Of a DNA stretch of 44,187 bases, positions 1 to 9,268 are shown piece after piece (within the stretch, counting starts at the first letter, position 1; each line of letters starts with the position of its first letter). The DNA is from a bacterium (GTDB lineage: Bacteria; Bacillota_I; Bacilli_A; RFN20; CAG-826): the NCBI GenBank assembly GCA_029098125.1, contig JAQXNS010000135.1:1-44187 (forward strand). The letters run 5' to 3'. The notes under the pieces were generated by a model, which searched no databases, had not been told where the DNA came from, and saw only the letters and a program-made list of their open reading frames with translations. Both the position numbers and the translations under genes were made by a program.

Positions 1-254
1 GAAGATAAATATGATGATGTTTTAGAAGTGAATTCATTTAATACTTTTTCATTACTTGATCCATAAATTTTAACTTCAACCATCATTAATGGATCGCTGC
101 TGCCTCTAAAGTACATATTTTTATTGTCTTCAATATCAACCATTAACCATGTTTCACTTTTTCCTGGAAGTATTGATATTAATTTTCCTAATTCTTCTTT
201 TATTACATCTTTATTTTCGATATTAATATTTGTTTTTACATTAATAAATGGCAT
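1..254 (-). CDS. MIF / phenylpyruvate tautomerase family protein (3' end beyond window)
   Basis: Reverse strand reads MPFINVKTNINIENKDVIKEELGKLISILPGKSETWLMVDIEDNKNMYFRGSSDPLMMVEVKIYGSS...; N-terminal Met-Pro and M-x-F-x-G-S-S-[DE]-P match the MIF family; runs off the window edge. Confidence 0.8.
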   Translation of the reverse strand, partial: MPFINVKTNINIENKDVIKEELGKLISILPGKSETWLMVDIEDNKNMYFRGSSDPLMMVEVKIYGSSNEKVLNEFTSKTSSYLS

Positions 255-257
255 AAA

Positions 258-950
258 TTACCTCCTACTCTTATAAATTCTTACGTTATTATTCTTATGA
301 ATTCTTATAGAATTAACAGTAATTACTGAAATTAAAACAATAAATATTATTGATAAGATTATAATTCCATAACTTAAAAATACTTCCATTGGTAATGCAT
401 TTATAATTGGATCTGTTTTTGGATCAAAAACCCAATTGGTTTTTCCTGGAAATAAAATACTATGGAAAAATTTAAAAGCACTATCAACATCAATTAAAGC
501 AAAAATAGCAAATGCTCCAAGAAGAATTATCGGAACAAAACTTGCTAAAAATAATGGTGAAGCAGAAAATGGGTGATAAATTTTTATTTTTCCTTTTCCC
601 ATTAATAATAGATATATAAAAAATAAAGGAAGCGAAATAGCAAACACCACTAAATCTAAAGTAAATAATATTCTACAATCTAAAAAATGATTCATTCCTG
701 ATTCACTAAAAGCAAAAACACCTTCACTAAATGGTTCTTTATAAAATACTAAACAGCTCATCAGTTCATTAAACGAAAAGATCAAATCAGATTTACTCAC
801 GCCAGTTAAATTAGTGATATTAAATAAATCAATCATCAAATAATAAAGTGGCCAACATAAAAGGACAAAACCAATCGAAAAAGATACTAAAAGTAAAATA
901 AATAATAAAGAATAAATGATTGTATTTGTTGTTTTAAGTACTTTTTTCAT
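258..950 (-). CDS. DUF1461 / TIGR01906-type integral membrane protein
   Basis: Start taken at MKKVLKTTN (950); multiple TM segments and FHSILFPGKTNWVFDPKTDPIINALP motif. ORF-track extension to 1085 overlaps trxB and is not used. Confidence 0.7.
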   Translation of the reverse strand: MKKVLKTTNTIIYSLLFILLLVSFSIGFVLLCWPLYYLMIDLFNITNLTGVSKSDLIFSFNELMSCLVFYKEPFSEGVFAFSESGMNHFLDCRILFTLDLVVFAISLPLFFIYLLLMGKGKIKIYHPFSASPLFLASFVPIILLGAFAIFALIDVDSAFKFFHSILFPGKTNWVFDPKTDPIINALPMEVFLSYGIIILSIIFIVLISVITVNSIRIHKNNNVRIYKSRR

Positions 951-951
951 C

Positions 952-1854
952 TTAATCCTCGATAAAATGTAAAGCTGTTGCAGCATCTCCAACGGCACTT
1001 GCAATTTGTCTACATTCTTTATCAATGCAATCACCAATTGCAAATAAGCCTTTAACTGAAGTTTCAAATCTCTTATCAACTTCAATAAATCCTCTTGAAT
1101 TCAAAACGTTTAATTCTTTAACAAATGATGTAGGAGGAACTTGTCCAACATAAACAAAAATTCCATCAACTTTTAAAGTGCTAATTTCTTCGCTATTTGT
1201 GTCTTTTAAGATTACTTCTTGGATCGATTTATCTCCAATTAATTCTTTAATTTGTTTAAATTCAATAATTTCGACATTATTAAATTTCTTAATTTTGTCT
1301 ATTTCTTTTTTATCGCCTTTTAATTCATGGCGTGTAATTAAATATACTTTATTAACAATATTTGCTAGATACATAGCTTCTGTTAAAGCGCTATTTCCAC
1401 CACCAACAACAAGGACATCTTTATTTTTATAAAAAGCGCCATCACAAGTTGCACAAAAAGAAACGCCATGACCATAGAACTTTTCTTCGTTAGCAACATT
1501 TAAATTTCTAGCCTTTGTTCCAACAGCAATAAGGACTTTTTTAGCAAAATATGAAGAATATTCGCCTTTTACTTCAAAAATATCACCATTTTTGGACACA
1601 TTAGTGATTTCTTCATATTCTACTTCGATATCAAAATCCATTAATTCATTCATGAAATTCATTGCTAGGTCACTACCAACAATTTTTCCAACGCCTGGAT
1701 AATTTTCAATCTCAAAAGCATTAACAACGTTTCCGCCAACGCAGCTTTTTTCAAAAATTTTAAAATTTAAACCTGCTCTTTTTGCATAAATTGCAGCCGT
1801 AACTCCACCAGGTCCAGCGCCAATAATTGCTAAATCTAAAACATTATCCATCAT
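952..1854 (-). CDS. trxB: Thioredoxin reductase
   Basis: IIGAGPGGVTAAIYAKRAG, redox-active CATCDGAF, VVGGGNSALTEA, GLFAIGDC; AGGAGA upstream of ATG at 1854. Confidence 0.95.
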   Translation of the reverse strand: MMDNVLDLAIIGAGPGGVTAAIYAKRAGLNFKIFEKSCVGGNVVNAFEIENYPGVGKIVGSDLAMNFMNELMDFDIEVEYEEITNVSKNGDIFEVKGEYSSYFAKKVLIAVGTKARNLNVANEEKFYGHGVSFCATCDGAFYKNKDVLVVGGGNSALTEAMYLANIVNKVYLITRHELKGDKKEIDKIKKFNNVEIIEFKQIKELIGDKSIQEVILKDTNSEEISTLKVDGIFVYVGQVPPTSFVKELNVLNSRGFIEVDKRFETSVKGLFAIGDCIDKECRQIASAVGDAATALHFIED

Positions 1855-1883
1855 CGTTCTCCTATAAAAAAACACCTAATTAA

Positions 1884-2381
1884 TTAGATGTTTAAATTTT
1901 CTGCTAGTATTGTTTCTACATCATTATATGGGAGATTAAGTCCTAAAGAAAACTCTATAAATAAATTTCTTTTAATTTCTTTTAAAAAGTTTTCATCAGT
2001 AAATGATAAAGACTTCTTATCATTTAAAAATTCTTTTCTTTTTACTTCAAAAGATTTAATCAAAATAAGAATATTAATAGGATCTCCACTATCATATAAT
2101 TCTTTAAATTGCACTCTTCTTAACTTTGGATTTTGAAACCAAATTGGTTTTATTTCAGAAAGTCTAGAAATAATATCTTCAATTTCTTCTCTACAAAGAG
2201 CTTTTCTTAAATAATTACTATTTTCAATCGGTATATAAAACTTGAGTGAATTATTTTTATCATAGCAAGGTTCTAATACAAAATAGTCTTTAACGCCAAC
2301 ACCAACATCCATTTTTGTTATGTCAGTAATCTTGCATACTTGACCTTTTTTATTTACAACAATATCATTTAAATTAAACAT
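1884..2381 (-). CDS. CarD-like / CdnL-TRCF-domain regulator
   Basis: MFNLNDIVVNKKGQVCKITDITK...DYFVLEPCYDKNNSLKFYIPIEN, followed by helical region typical of CarD family. Confidence 0.6.
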   Translation of the reverse strand: MFNLNDIVVNKKGQVCKITDITKMDVGVGVKDYFVLEPCYDKNNSLKFYIPIENSNYLRKALCREEIEDIISRLSEIKPIWFQNPKLRRVQFKELYDSGDPINILILIKSFEVKRKEFLNDKKSLSFTDENFLKEIKRNLFIEFSLGLNLPYNDVETILAENLNI

Positions 2382-2644
2382 TTTATACCTCAAGTTTTTC
2401 AACTGATGTTTATTATATCATGATTTGAGATTTATTGTAAGTTTTAAACCTTGGCAAATAAATTATTAATGTTAAATTCACTAACCTATTTTTTAAATTA
2501 TTTAGCTATTATCTTATAAATAATATAAAAATTTCAAAAAAATAGTTGCGCGAAGTAAGTTTTCTATGTTAATATTATTGAGCGCTCGAAAGAAGCGTTA
2601 GTGATATTGTATCCTTAAGCATAAGCTTAAGAGTTACTCGAGGT

Positions 2645-2720
2645 GGACCAGTGGTGTAGCGGTTAACATGCCACTCTGTCACAGTGGAGATTGCGAGTTC
2701 GATTCTCGTCTGGTCCGCCA
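2645..2720 (+). tRNA. tRNA-Asp (anticodon GTC)
   Basis: Acceptor GGACCAG/CTGGTCC, anticodon arm CCACT-CTGTCAC-AGTGG, GCGAGTTCGATTCTCGT T-arm, encoded CCA. Confidence 0.95.
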
Positions 2721-2734
2721 TTTTTTTATATAAT

Positions 2735-2810
2735 GGCCCGATAGCTCAACAGGTAGAGCAAAGGACTGAAAATCCTTGTGTTCCCAGTTCGACCCTGGGT
2801 TGGGCCACCA
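2735..2810 (+). tRNA. tRNA-Phe (anticodon GAA)
   Basis: Acceptor GGCCCGA/TTGGGCC, anticodon loop CTGAAAA, CCCAGTTCGACCCTGGG T-arm, encoded CCA. Confidence 0.95.
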
Positions 2811-2823
2811 TTTCTGAAGATAG

Positions 2824-2848
2824 ACGCAATAATTAATTGCGTTTTTTT
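2824..2848 (+). terminator. Rho-independent terminator after tRNA pair
   Basis: ACGCAAT-AATTA-ATTGCGT followed by T-run. Confidence 0.8.
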
Positions 2849-3087
2849 CTTGGTTTTTAACTTCTTCCGTTGCAAAGTAAGCGTAAAAAATTTTCAGAAT
2901 CGACAAAAAAGTTCGAACTTGTTTTGACGCATACGTCGCAAAACATACCTCAAAAATTAAAACTAGCTCAAAAATAAATGAAAATACACATAAATCTTAT
3001 TCATTTTTTATATCTATTCGCCAAATAACGTCAGGTGAGGATTGAACTCGCATTATATTTTCTTTTATTTTATTCGAACAAAATGCG

Positions 3088-3115
3088 AAAAAAGAAGAGA
3101 CAAAAGCATCTCTTC
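3088..3115 (-). terminator. Rho-independent terminator (minus strand) downstream of DUF3137 gene
   Basis: Minus strand GAAGAGA-TGCTTTTG-TCTCTTC-TTTTTT. Confidence 0.65.
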
Positions 3116-3279
3116 CTTATTCATAAACATCTAATAAAAATAATTTCAAATACGAATGAAAAGCAACGATTTTTATTTGTTAATTTTTATGTGCTAATCC
3201 TCTATTTGATACCAGGCGACACTTAATTGTAACCAGGTTTTTAAGTGTAATTTTTGAACCAAAATCTTCAAAATATCTC

Positions 3280-3297
3280 AAAAACCCTGCAGAACTC
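3280..3297 (+). repeat. Dispersed motif copy A (AAAAACCCTGCAGAACTC)
   Basis: Exact core AAAAACCCTGCAGAA; 33-nt identity with copy B (CTCAAAAACCCTGCAGAACTCAACTATTTTTGT). Confidence 0.85.
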
Positions 3298-3326
3298 AAC
3301 TATTTTTGTAAAAATTGAATTTTTTC

Positions 3327-4280
3327 TTAGAATTCAAAATCTTTGTTGTGGAACTTTTCTTTTTCAAGATCCATGTCATCAGCAAGAGTTAAAGGAAGCT
3401 TTAATTCTGATGCATATTTGTTGATTTGTTCTTGATCAAGTTTCTTAAATAAACTAATTTTTGTCTTAGAAGTAAAATTGTTCATGAAAAGAAACAACTT
3501 ATTCTCTTTTAAAATGACAATTAATCTTGAAGAAATATCATCATCAAATTTCATCAAATTTAATTGAACTTGAGGTGTTATAACAAAGAACGCGAAAGCA
3601 GGATCATCACAAAAAACACTAAACCTTTTATTAAAATCCATAGATTCAAATTCAATAGCAGATTTCTTATTAGGTAATCTAAATGCTTCACCACCATTAT
3701 TTTTTTCCATAATTAATAAATAATGGTTAAACTTTCTTGGATATGTGAAAACATAAAATTTTCCTGGATTATGGTTTTCTGTACGATGTCTATTACCATC
3801 TTTGTCAGTATAATAATGATAAAAAATCAAATCATAATCTGCACCAACAAAAGTTAATCCTTCATTACTTGAACAAAAATAATTACTTGTTTTATATTCA
3901 TCTGGTCTATTCAAAATCTCAGATTGATTTAAAACTTCAAAAGAAAGACCTTTTGAGTAATCATAGCTATACCCTTCTTTGAAAAACATATTTAAAAAAT
4001 AATCTTTAAATTTTTCATTAATTTTTCGTTTAAATCTTGAATTAAAAAATGATTTAAAGACAAAAATAAACGTTATTCCAAGAATTATAAAGGCAAAACT
4101 TAATGCAAAGATTGTTTTGTAATCTTCAAAATCTTCGCTATACCATCCAAAAAAAGGCGTAGCAAATAAGAATAATCCAACAAATGCCACAGCAGAAGAA
4201 ATGCCCATTGCAATTAGGGCATTTTTTCTTATCTTTAATCTGTAAGCTTCTAAATTTTCAATTTCTTTTTCGTTATTCAT
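3327..4280 (-). CDS. DUF3137-domain membrane protein
   Basis: Two N-terminal TM segments then a DUF3137-like soluble domain; directly downstream of LemA, a common pairing. Confidence 0.65.
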   Translation of the reverse strand: MNNEKEIENLEAYRLKIRKNALIAMGISSAVAFVGLFLFATPFFGWYSEDFEDYKTIFALSFAFIILGITFIFVFKSFFNSRFKRKINEKFKDYFLNMFFKEGYSYDYSKGLSFEVLNQSEILNRPDEYKTSNYFCSSNEGLTFVGADYDLIFYHYYTDKDGNRHRTENHNPGKFYVFTYPRKFNHYLLIMEKNNGGEAFRLPNKKSAIEFESMDFNKRFSVFCDDPAFAFFVITPQVQLNLMKFDDDISSRLIVILKENKLFLFMNNFTSKTKISLFKKLDQEQINKYASELKLPLTLADDMDLEKEKFHNKDFEF

Positions 4281-4285
4281 TTAAA

Positions 4286-4870
4286 TTAGAATTCGAACTT
4301 AACGTCTTCACGTTTTTCTTCATCTGCTCTGAAGAAATCTTTATTTTCTGAGAAACCGATACGATTTGCAACAAATGAAGATGGGAAAGTAACTCTTCTT
4401 TGATTAAATGTTGAAACGTTTTGGTTGTAAACTCTACGTGCAGCTTGAAGTTGTTCTTCACAATCAGAAGTTCTTGCTTGAAGTGTTGAGAATTGAGAAT
4501 CAGCTTTTAATTGAGGATATTGTTCTAAAACAACATTAATTCCCCTTTGAACTTGATTGAGACTTGTGTTAAGTTGACTCTTTTCTTCGAGCGATAAATT
4601 GCTAATTCCTTGATTTGGATTTCTCATAGCAATTACTTTTTCTAATGTTTCAGATTCATGTTTTGCATAACCTTTAACAGTAGCGAGTAATTTTGTTAAT
4701 AAATCAAATCTTTTTGTTAATGCGACATCAATTCCGCTGTTTGCTTCATCAATTTTAACAGCTGCTCTTCTAAACCAGTTAGATGTTGAAATCCACCAAG
4801 CAACAATTGAAATAATAATGATTACAACAATTGCAATAATAACTAATGCAATAATTAATCCATCAGACAT
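4286..4870 (-). CDS. LemA family protein
   Basis: Single N-terminal TM then NWFRRAAVKIDEANSGIDVALTKRFDLLTKLLATVKGYAKHESETLEKV..., NRIGF. Confidence 0.92.
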   Translation of the reverse strand: MSDGLIIALVIIAIVVIIIISIVAWWISTSNWFRRAAVKIDEANSGIDVALTKRFDLLTKLLATVKGYAKHESETLEKVIAMRNPNQGISNLSLEEKSQLNTSLNQVQRGINVVLEQYPQLKADSQFSTLQARTSDCEEQLQAARRVYNQNVSTFNQRRVTFPSSFVANRIGFSENKDFFRADEEKREDVKFEF

Positions 4871-5214
4871 ATTTTTTCCTCCATAACGTTAAATATTTTA
4901 ATATATTCAACAAAAGTTAAAAAGAAAATATTTAATAAACGAGCGAAAAAACACTACATTTTCATCATCAATTAAAATAAAAATGCAAGAATAAATTAAA
5001 AACTTCAAAAAATTCGAATTAATTCGTTATTTTTTAACAATTGGATTGAATAATGTGTCCAGAATTTGAGCAATATTAAAAGTGATTTAAATGAAGTAGT
5101 AGTTAAATAGTAGATTTCTAGTGGAAGATGTCGTGAACCCCAAATGTTGGACACGTTTGAAGCTTTATATATGCATCCATAAAGCTATACATGTTATAAA
5201 CAGGAGGGATTTCG

Positions 5215-5730
5215 ATGGCGAGTTACACACAAGATCAGAAAAGAGAAATTATTAAATGGAGAATTGAAAAAGGACTATCAACTATTAAACTTTCAAAAAA
5301 ATTTGGAATGAATGTTGAATCAGTTAGACAATTAATTCACAGGTATGAATTGCATGGTGAAAAAGCAATTACTCAAACATACATGGATTATAAGGTAGAA
5401 GATATTATCAAAATAATTTCAGAAGTTTACGAAGGCTCATCAAAAGTGGCAGTTGCAATTAAATATAATACTGTACCTGGTAGAATCAATAAACGGATTA
5501 AAATGTATGGTAAAAATGTTTATAATTGTCCTAAAGAAAGAAATAAAGAAAGGACAAAATCCGCCATGAGTAATCCCAAAAAAGTACTGCTAACTGATTC
5601 TGATAAAGACCTTGAAATTAAAAAATTAAAGGAAGAAAAATTAGAATTAGAAGCTGAGGTAGAAGCCTTAAAAAAATTGAGAGCCTTGGTTCTACAAAGA
5701 AATGCGCGACAACTAAAGAAAAAACAATAG
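5215..5730 (+). CDS. IS3-family transposase OrfA (HTH)
   Basis: HTH-type N-terminus (KREIIKWRIEKGLSTIKLSKKFGMNVESVRQLIHRYE) and C-terminal coiled coil, in the IS3 OrfA position. Confidence 0.9.
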   Translation: MASYTQDQKREIIKWRIEKGLSTIKLSKKFGMNVESVRQLIHRYELHGEKAITQTYMDYKVEDIIKIISEVYEGSSKVAVAIKYNTVPGRINKRIKMYGKNVYNCPKERNKERTKSAMSNPKKVLLTDSDKDLEIKKLKEEKLELEAEVEALKKLRALVLQRNARQLKKKQ

Positions 5731-5759
5731 TTGTAAAAGAGCTAAGGTCAAAATATGGA

Positions 5760-6611
5760 TTGCGCATCATGTTGAAGGTGTTGGATCTCAAAAAGTCAAC
5801 TTATTACTATACCCTTAAAACATTAGAATTTGATAAAAATAGTGAACTTATGCAGCTTATTTTGGAAATTTTTACAGAAAATAAGGCTAGATATGGTTAT
5901 AGAAGAATTACTCTTGAACTTAAAAATAGGGATAAGCTTGTTAACCATAAAAAAGTAAAACGTTTAATGAAAAAAATGGGTTTATACGGAATTACACCAA
6001 AAGTAAAATATAAATCTTATAAAGGTGACATGAACGGTACTACTAAAAATCTTCTTCTTGATAAAGTTGTTGATGAAACAAATCATACCACCAAATTTGT
6101 CCAAAATTTCTCTACAACATCTTGTAATCAAAAATGGACAACAGATGTTTCTGAGTTTAAAATCAGTTCTGGAAAGCTTTATCTTTCACCGATTCTAGAT
6201 ATGCATAACGATGAAATTGTTTCATATGACATTTCAATAACACCAGATTTTAATCAAATAAAAAGAATGTTAGCTGGTGCTTTTGAAAAGTATGATTCGT
6301 TAAGTGGATTGATATTCCATAGTGATCAAGGTTGGCAATATCAAATGAGAGATTATAAAATTGCGCTTCAAGGTAAAGGGGTTATTCAATCAATGAGTAG
6401 AAAAGGAAATTGTTGTGATAATGGCATTATGGAACAATTTTTTGGAAAAATGAAAAATGAAATGTTCTATGGCCATGAAAAAGAATTTACTTCCCTAAAA
6501 CAATTGTCTGAAACAATGAAAGAATATATAAAATATTACAACGAAAAAAGAATAACAATAAAACTAAAAGGACTTACACCTTGTGAAGCGAGGGCGCGTG
6601 CGTTATTATGA
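5760..6611 (+). CDS. IS3-family transposase OrfB (DDE integrase core); probably expressed as an OrfAB fusion
   Basis: WTTDVSEF, HSDQGWQYQ, CDNGIMEQFFGKMKNE catalytic motifs intact; lies in the -1 frame of orfA. Confidence 0.92.
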   Translation: MRIMLKVLDLKKSTYYYTLKTLEFDKNSELMQLILEIFTENKARYGYRRITLELKNRDKLVNHKKVKRLMKKMGLYGITPKVKYKSYKGDMNGTTKNLLLDKVVDETNHTTKFVQNFSTTSCNQKWTTDVSEFKISSGKLYLSPILDMHNDEIVSYDISITPDFNQIKRMLAGAFEKYDSLSGLIFHSDQGWQYQMRDYKIALQGKGVIQSMSRKGNCCDNGIMEQFFGKMKNEMFYGHEKEFTSLKQLSETMKEYIKYYNEKRITIKLKGLTPCEARARALL

Positions 6612-6790
6612 GGGTGATAATTTATTTGTCCAAGAAAATGGGTTCACCACAAGACTAGTAGGTTTCTAGTACATTTCAAGTAGGTTTTTTACCAAAGAAT
6701 ACAAAAAATTGGACACTTTATGCAAAAAGCATCAATCATTTTTGTAAAAAATTGAATTTTAAGTTCAATAAATGCCACTAAATACTAAGA

Positions 6791-6815
6791 AAAAGGAGGC
6801 ACCACACCTCCTTTA
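6791..6815 (-). terminator. Terminator of glgB-glgP
   Basis: Minus strand AAAGGAGG-TGTGGTG-CCTCCTTTTT. Confidence 0.8.
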
Positions 6816-6833
6816 AATTAGTTAGTTGAATAA

Positions 6834-9248
6834 TTATTTTTTAAATTCGATTTTGTTTAAATGCCAAATGTCTTTATTGTATTGCTCAATTGTTCTATCG
6901 CTTGAGAAATATCCACTCTTTGCGATATTGACTAAGCAACTCTTTGTCCAAGCATCTCTGTTTTTATAATGTTCTTCAATCTTTTTGGATTCTTTAACAT
7001 AAGCATCAAAATCAAGTAAGATGTAGTATTCATCATTGTGATTCATGATTTCATCAAAGATTGCTCTAAATCTATCGTTGATTCCTTCGCACCATGGACC
7101 ATTGAATAATGAATCTAAAATTCTTCTAATTCTTGGGTTTTGGTTGTATAAATCCCAAGGATTGTAGACACCAGTATTTTTAATTGATTCAATATCTTTG
7201 ACTTTTAATCCAAATATGAAGCTATGATCATCTCCAACTCTTTCATGAATTTCAACGTTTGCACCATCTAATGTTCCAAGAGTTAAAGCACCATTCATCA
7301 TAAATTTCATATTTGATGTACCGCTTGCTTCTTTTCCAGCTGTAGAAATTTGTTCACTAATATCTGATGCAGGAATGATCAATTCAGCTAATGAAACACC
7401 ATAGTTTTCCATAAATACAATTTTCATATATTTATTTACTTCTGGATCGTTGTTAACAACATTTGCAACTGCATTGATTAAATTAATAATTTCTTTTGCA
7501 AAATAATAACTTGGTGCTGCTTTTGCTCCAAAAATAAATGTATGTGGAACCATTGTGAAATCTGGATTGTTTTTGATCTCAAAATAGTAATGAATGATTC
7601 TAAATACATTCAATAATTGACGTTTATAAGCGTGTAACCTCTTGATTTGTGTATCAATAATTGAGTGTGTATCAATTTCAATTCCGTAATTCTTTGCAAT
7701 GAAATCATGTAATCTAATTTTATTATTATGTTTAACTTTTCTTAATGCATTAAGTGTTTTATCATCGTCAACATAAGCTAATAATTTTTCTAAATCATCA
7801 GGGTTTCTAATCCAAGAATCACCGATTTTTGAAGTAATTAAATCTGATAATTCAGTATTTGAGTACATGAGCCATCTTCTATGAGTGACACCATTTGTTT
7901 TATTGTTAAATTTGTTAGGGAAATATTTATAGAAGTCTTTGAAAGTTTCTCTTTTTAAGATGTCTGTATGTAAAGCAGCGACGCCATTTACGCTAAAACA
8001 TGTGAAAATAGCTAAATTTGTCATTCTAATCATGCCATCTTTGATGATTTGCATATTATACATTTCACTTTCAGAGACATTATTTTGGTGCATCCAAATC
8101 AAACTTCTTCTGTTAATTTCTTCAATAATCATGAAACATCTAGGAATTAAATTTTGGATATATTGAATTGGCCATTTTTCTAATGCTTCAGGCATAATTG
8201 TGTGGTTTGTATATGCAATACATTTTGTTGCTTGTTCCCAAGCTTCATCCCAGCCAAATCCATGTTCATCCATTAAAATTCTCATTAATTCAGGAATTGC
8301 AAGAATTGGATGTGTATCGTTTAATTGGAAAACATAATGTTCATGGAATTTGTGTAAATCTCCACCAGTTCTTAAATATCCTCTAATAGCGCTTTGTAAA
8401 CCAGCACTAACGAAGAAATATTGTTGTCTTAAACGTAAGATTTTACCATGTTCAGTTGTATCATCTGGGTATAAACCATGGCAAAGTTCGTTAATTTGGT
8501 CTAAATAATCATTAAATGAGATGTTTGTTGGTAAATTTTCTTGGCTTGGTTGAGCTTTCCAAAGTCTTAAATTATTTGCAACGCCATTTTTATATCCAAC
8601 AATTGGGACATCGTATGGGCAAGCAGTAATTTTTGTTGCATTAACAGTTCTAATTGCGTATTCACCATTTGGTTTTAAGAAAGTTTCAGCATTTCCATAA
8701 AAACTAACTTCGACTGAATGTTTTGGTTTTCTAACTTCCCAAACATAACCGTTTTGTAACCATTGATCTGGAAGTTCGATTTGTTTTTCATTAACAATTT
8801 TTTGTTTGAAAAATCCATATTCATATCTGATACAGTTTCCATGACCTGGATATCCAAGTGAGGCAATAGAATCTAAAAAGCATGCAGCAAGACGTCCAAG
8901 ACCACCATTACCAAGTCCAGCGTCGGCTTCCATATCTTCTAATTCTCCAATATCGATGCCAAGTTCACTTAAACCATTTTTGCATAAATCATAAATTCCT
9001 AAATTCATCATATTATTTGTTAATAAACGACCAATTAAGAATTCCATTGAAAAGTAAATTAATTGTTTTTCATTATTTTCTAGAACGTATTCTCTTGATT
9101 GACGCCAATTATAATTAGCGTAATCTCTGACAAGTTCGCCTAAAATATCATATTTTTCATAAATATGAGCATCTTTTGGATCACGTCCATATTTTTCAAC
9201 CATACGTTCTGTATATTGTTGAACAAATTCTTTCTTATTCTTAAACAT
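6834..9248 (-). CDS. glgP: Glycogen/alpha-glucan phosphorylase
   Basis: EADAGLGNGGLGRLAACFLDS, RIHAYKRQ-like IKRLHAYKRQLLN, PLP-site EASGTSNMKFMMNGALTLGTLDGANVEI. Confidence 0.97.
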   Translation of the reverse strand: MFKNKKEFVQQYTERMVEKYGRDPKDAHIYEKYDILGELVRDYANYNWRQSREYVLENNEKQLIYFSMEFLIGRLLTNNMMNLGIYDLCKNGLSELGIDIGELEDMEADAGLGNGGLGRLAACFLDSIASLGYPGHGNCIRYEYGFFKQKIVNEKQIELPDQWLQNGYVWEVRKPKHSVEVSFYGNAETFLKPNGEYAIRTVNATKITACPYDVPIVGYKNGVANNLRLWKAQPSQENLPTNISFNDYLDQINELCHGLYPDDTTEHGKILRLRQQYFFVSAGLQSAIRGYLRTGGDLHKFHEHYVFQLNDTHPILAIPELMRILMDEHGFGWDEAWEQATKCIAYTNHTIMPEALEKWPIQYIQNLIPRCFMIIEEINRRSLIWMHQNNVSESEMYNMQIIKDGMIRMTNLAIFTCFSVNGVAALHTDILKRETFKDFYKYFPNKFNNKTNGVTHRRWLMYSNTELSDLITSKIGDSWIRNPDDLEKLLAYVDDDKTLNALRKVKHNNKIRLHDFIAKNYGIEIDTHSIIDTQIKRLHAYKRQLLNVFRIIHYYFEIKNNPDFTMVPHTFIFGAKAAPSYYFAKEIINLINAVANVVNNDPEVNKYMKIVFMENYGVSLAELIIPASDISEQISTAGKEASGTSNMKFMMNGALTLGTLDGANVEIHERVGDDHSFIFGLKVKDIESIKNTGVYNPWDLYNQNPRIRRILDSLFNGPWCEGINDRFRAIFDEIMNHNDEYYILLDFDAYVKESKKIEEHYKNRDAWTKSCLVNIAKSGYFSSDRTIEQYNKDIWHLNKIEFKK

Positions 9249-9268
9249 TTTAACGAGTTCCTTTCTAA

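Larger units (their letters stand above)
5129..6651 (+). mobile_element. Complete IS3-family (IS150-like) insertion sequence
   Basis: Left end TGTCGTGAACCCCAAATGTTGGACACG and reverse complement of right end TGTGGTGAACCCATTTTCTTGGACAAA are matching TIRs; flanked by 3-bp direct repeat AGA (5126-5128 / 6652-6654); contains orfA and orfB. Confidence 0.9.

Noticed and set aside
258-1085. Upstream extension of the DUF1461 ORF beyond 950
   Set aside because: Extension overlaps the trxB 3' end on the same strand in another frame; MKKVLKTTN is the natural start.
2679-2906. 75-aa minus-strand ORF (MSILKIFYAYFATEE...WRTRRESNSQSPL)
   Set aside because: Antisense to the two tRNA genes; a familiar spurious translation.
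3035-3226. 63-aa + strand ORF
   Set aside because: No recognisable domain, overlaps terminator hairpins and tRNA-like scar; low-complexity AT-rich translation.
5055-6716. First guess that GTGTCCA/TGGACAC mark the IS ends
   Set aside because: No target duplication there; the TGTSGTGAACCC TIRs at 5129/6651 with AGA duplications fit much better. Outer repeats kept as a separate finding.
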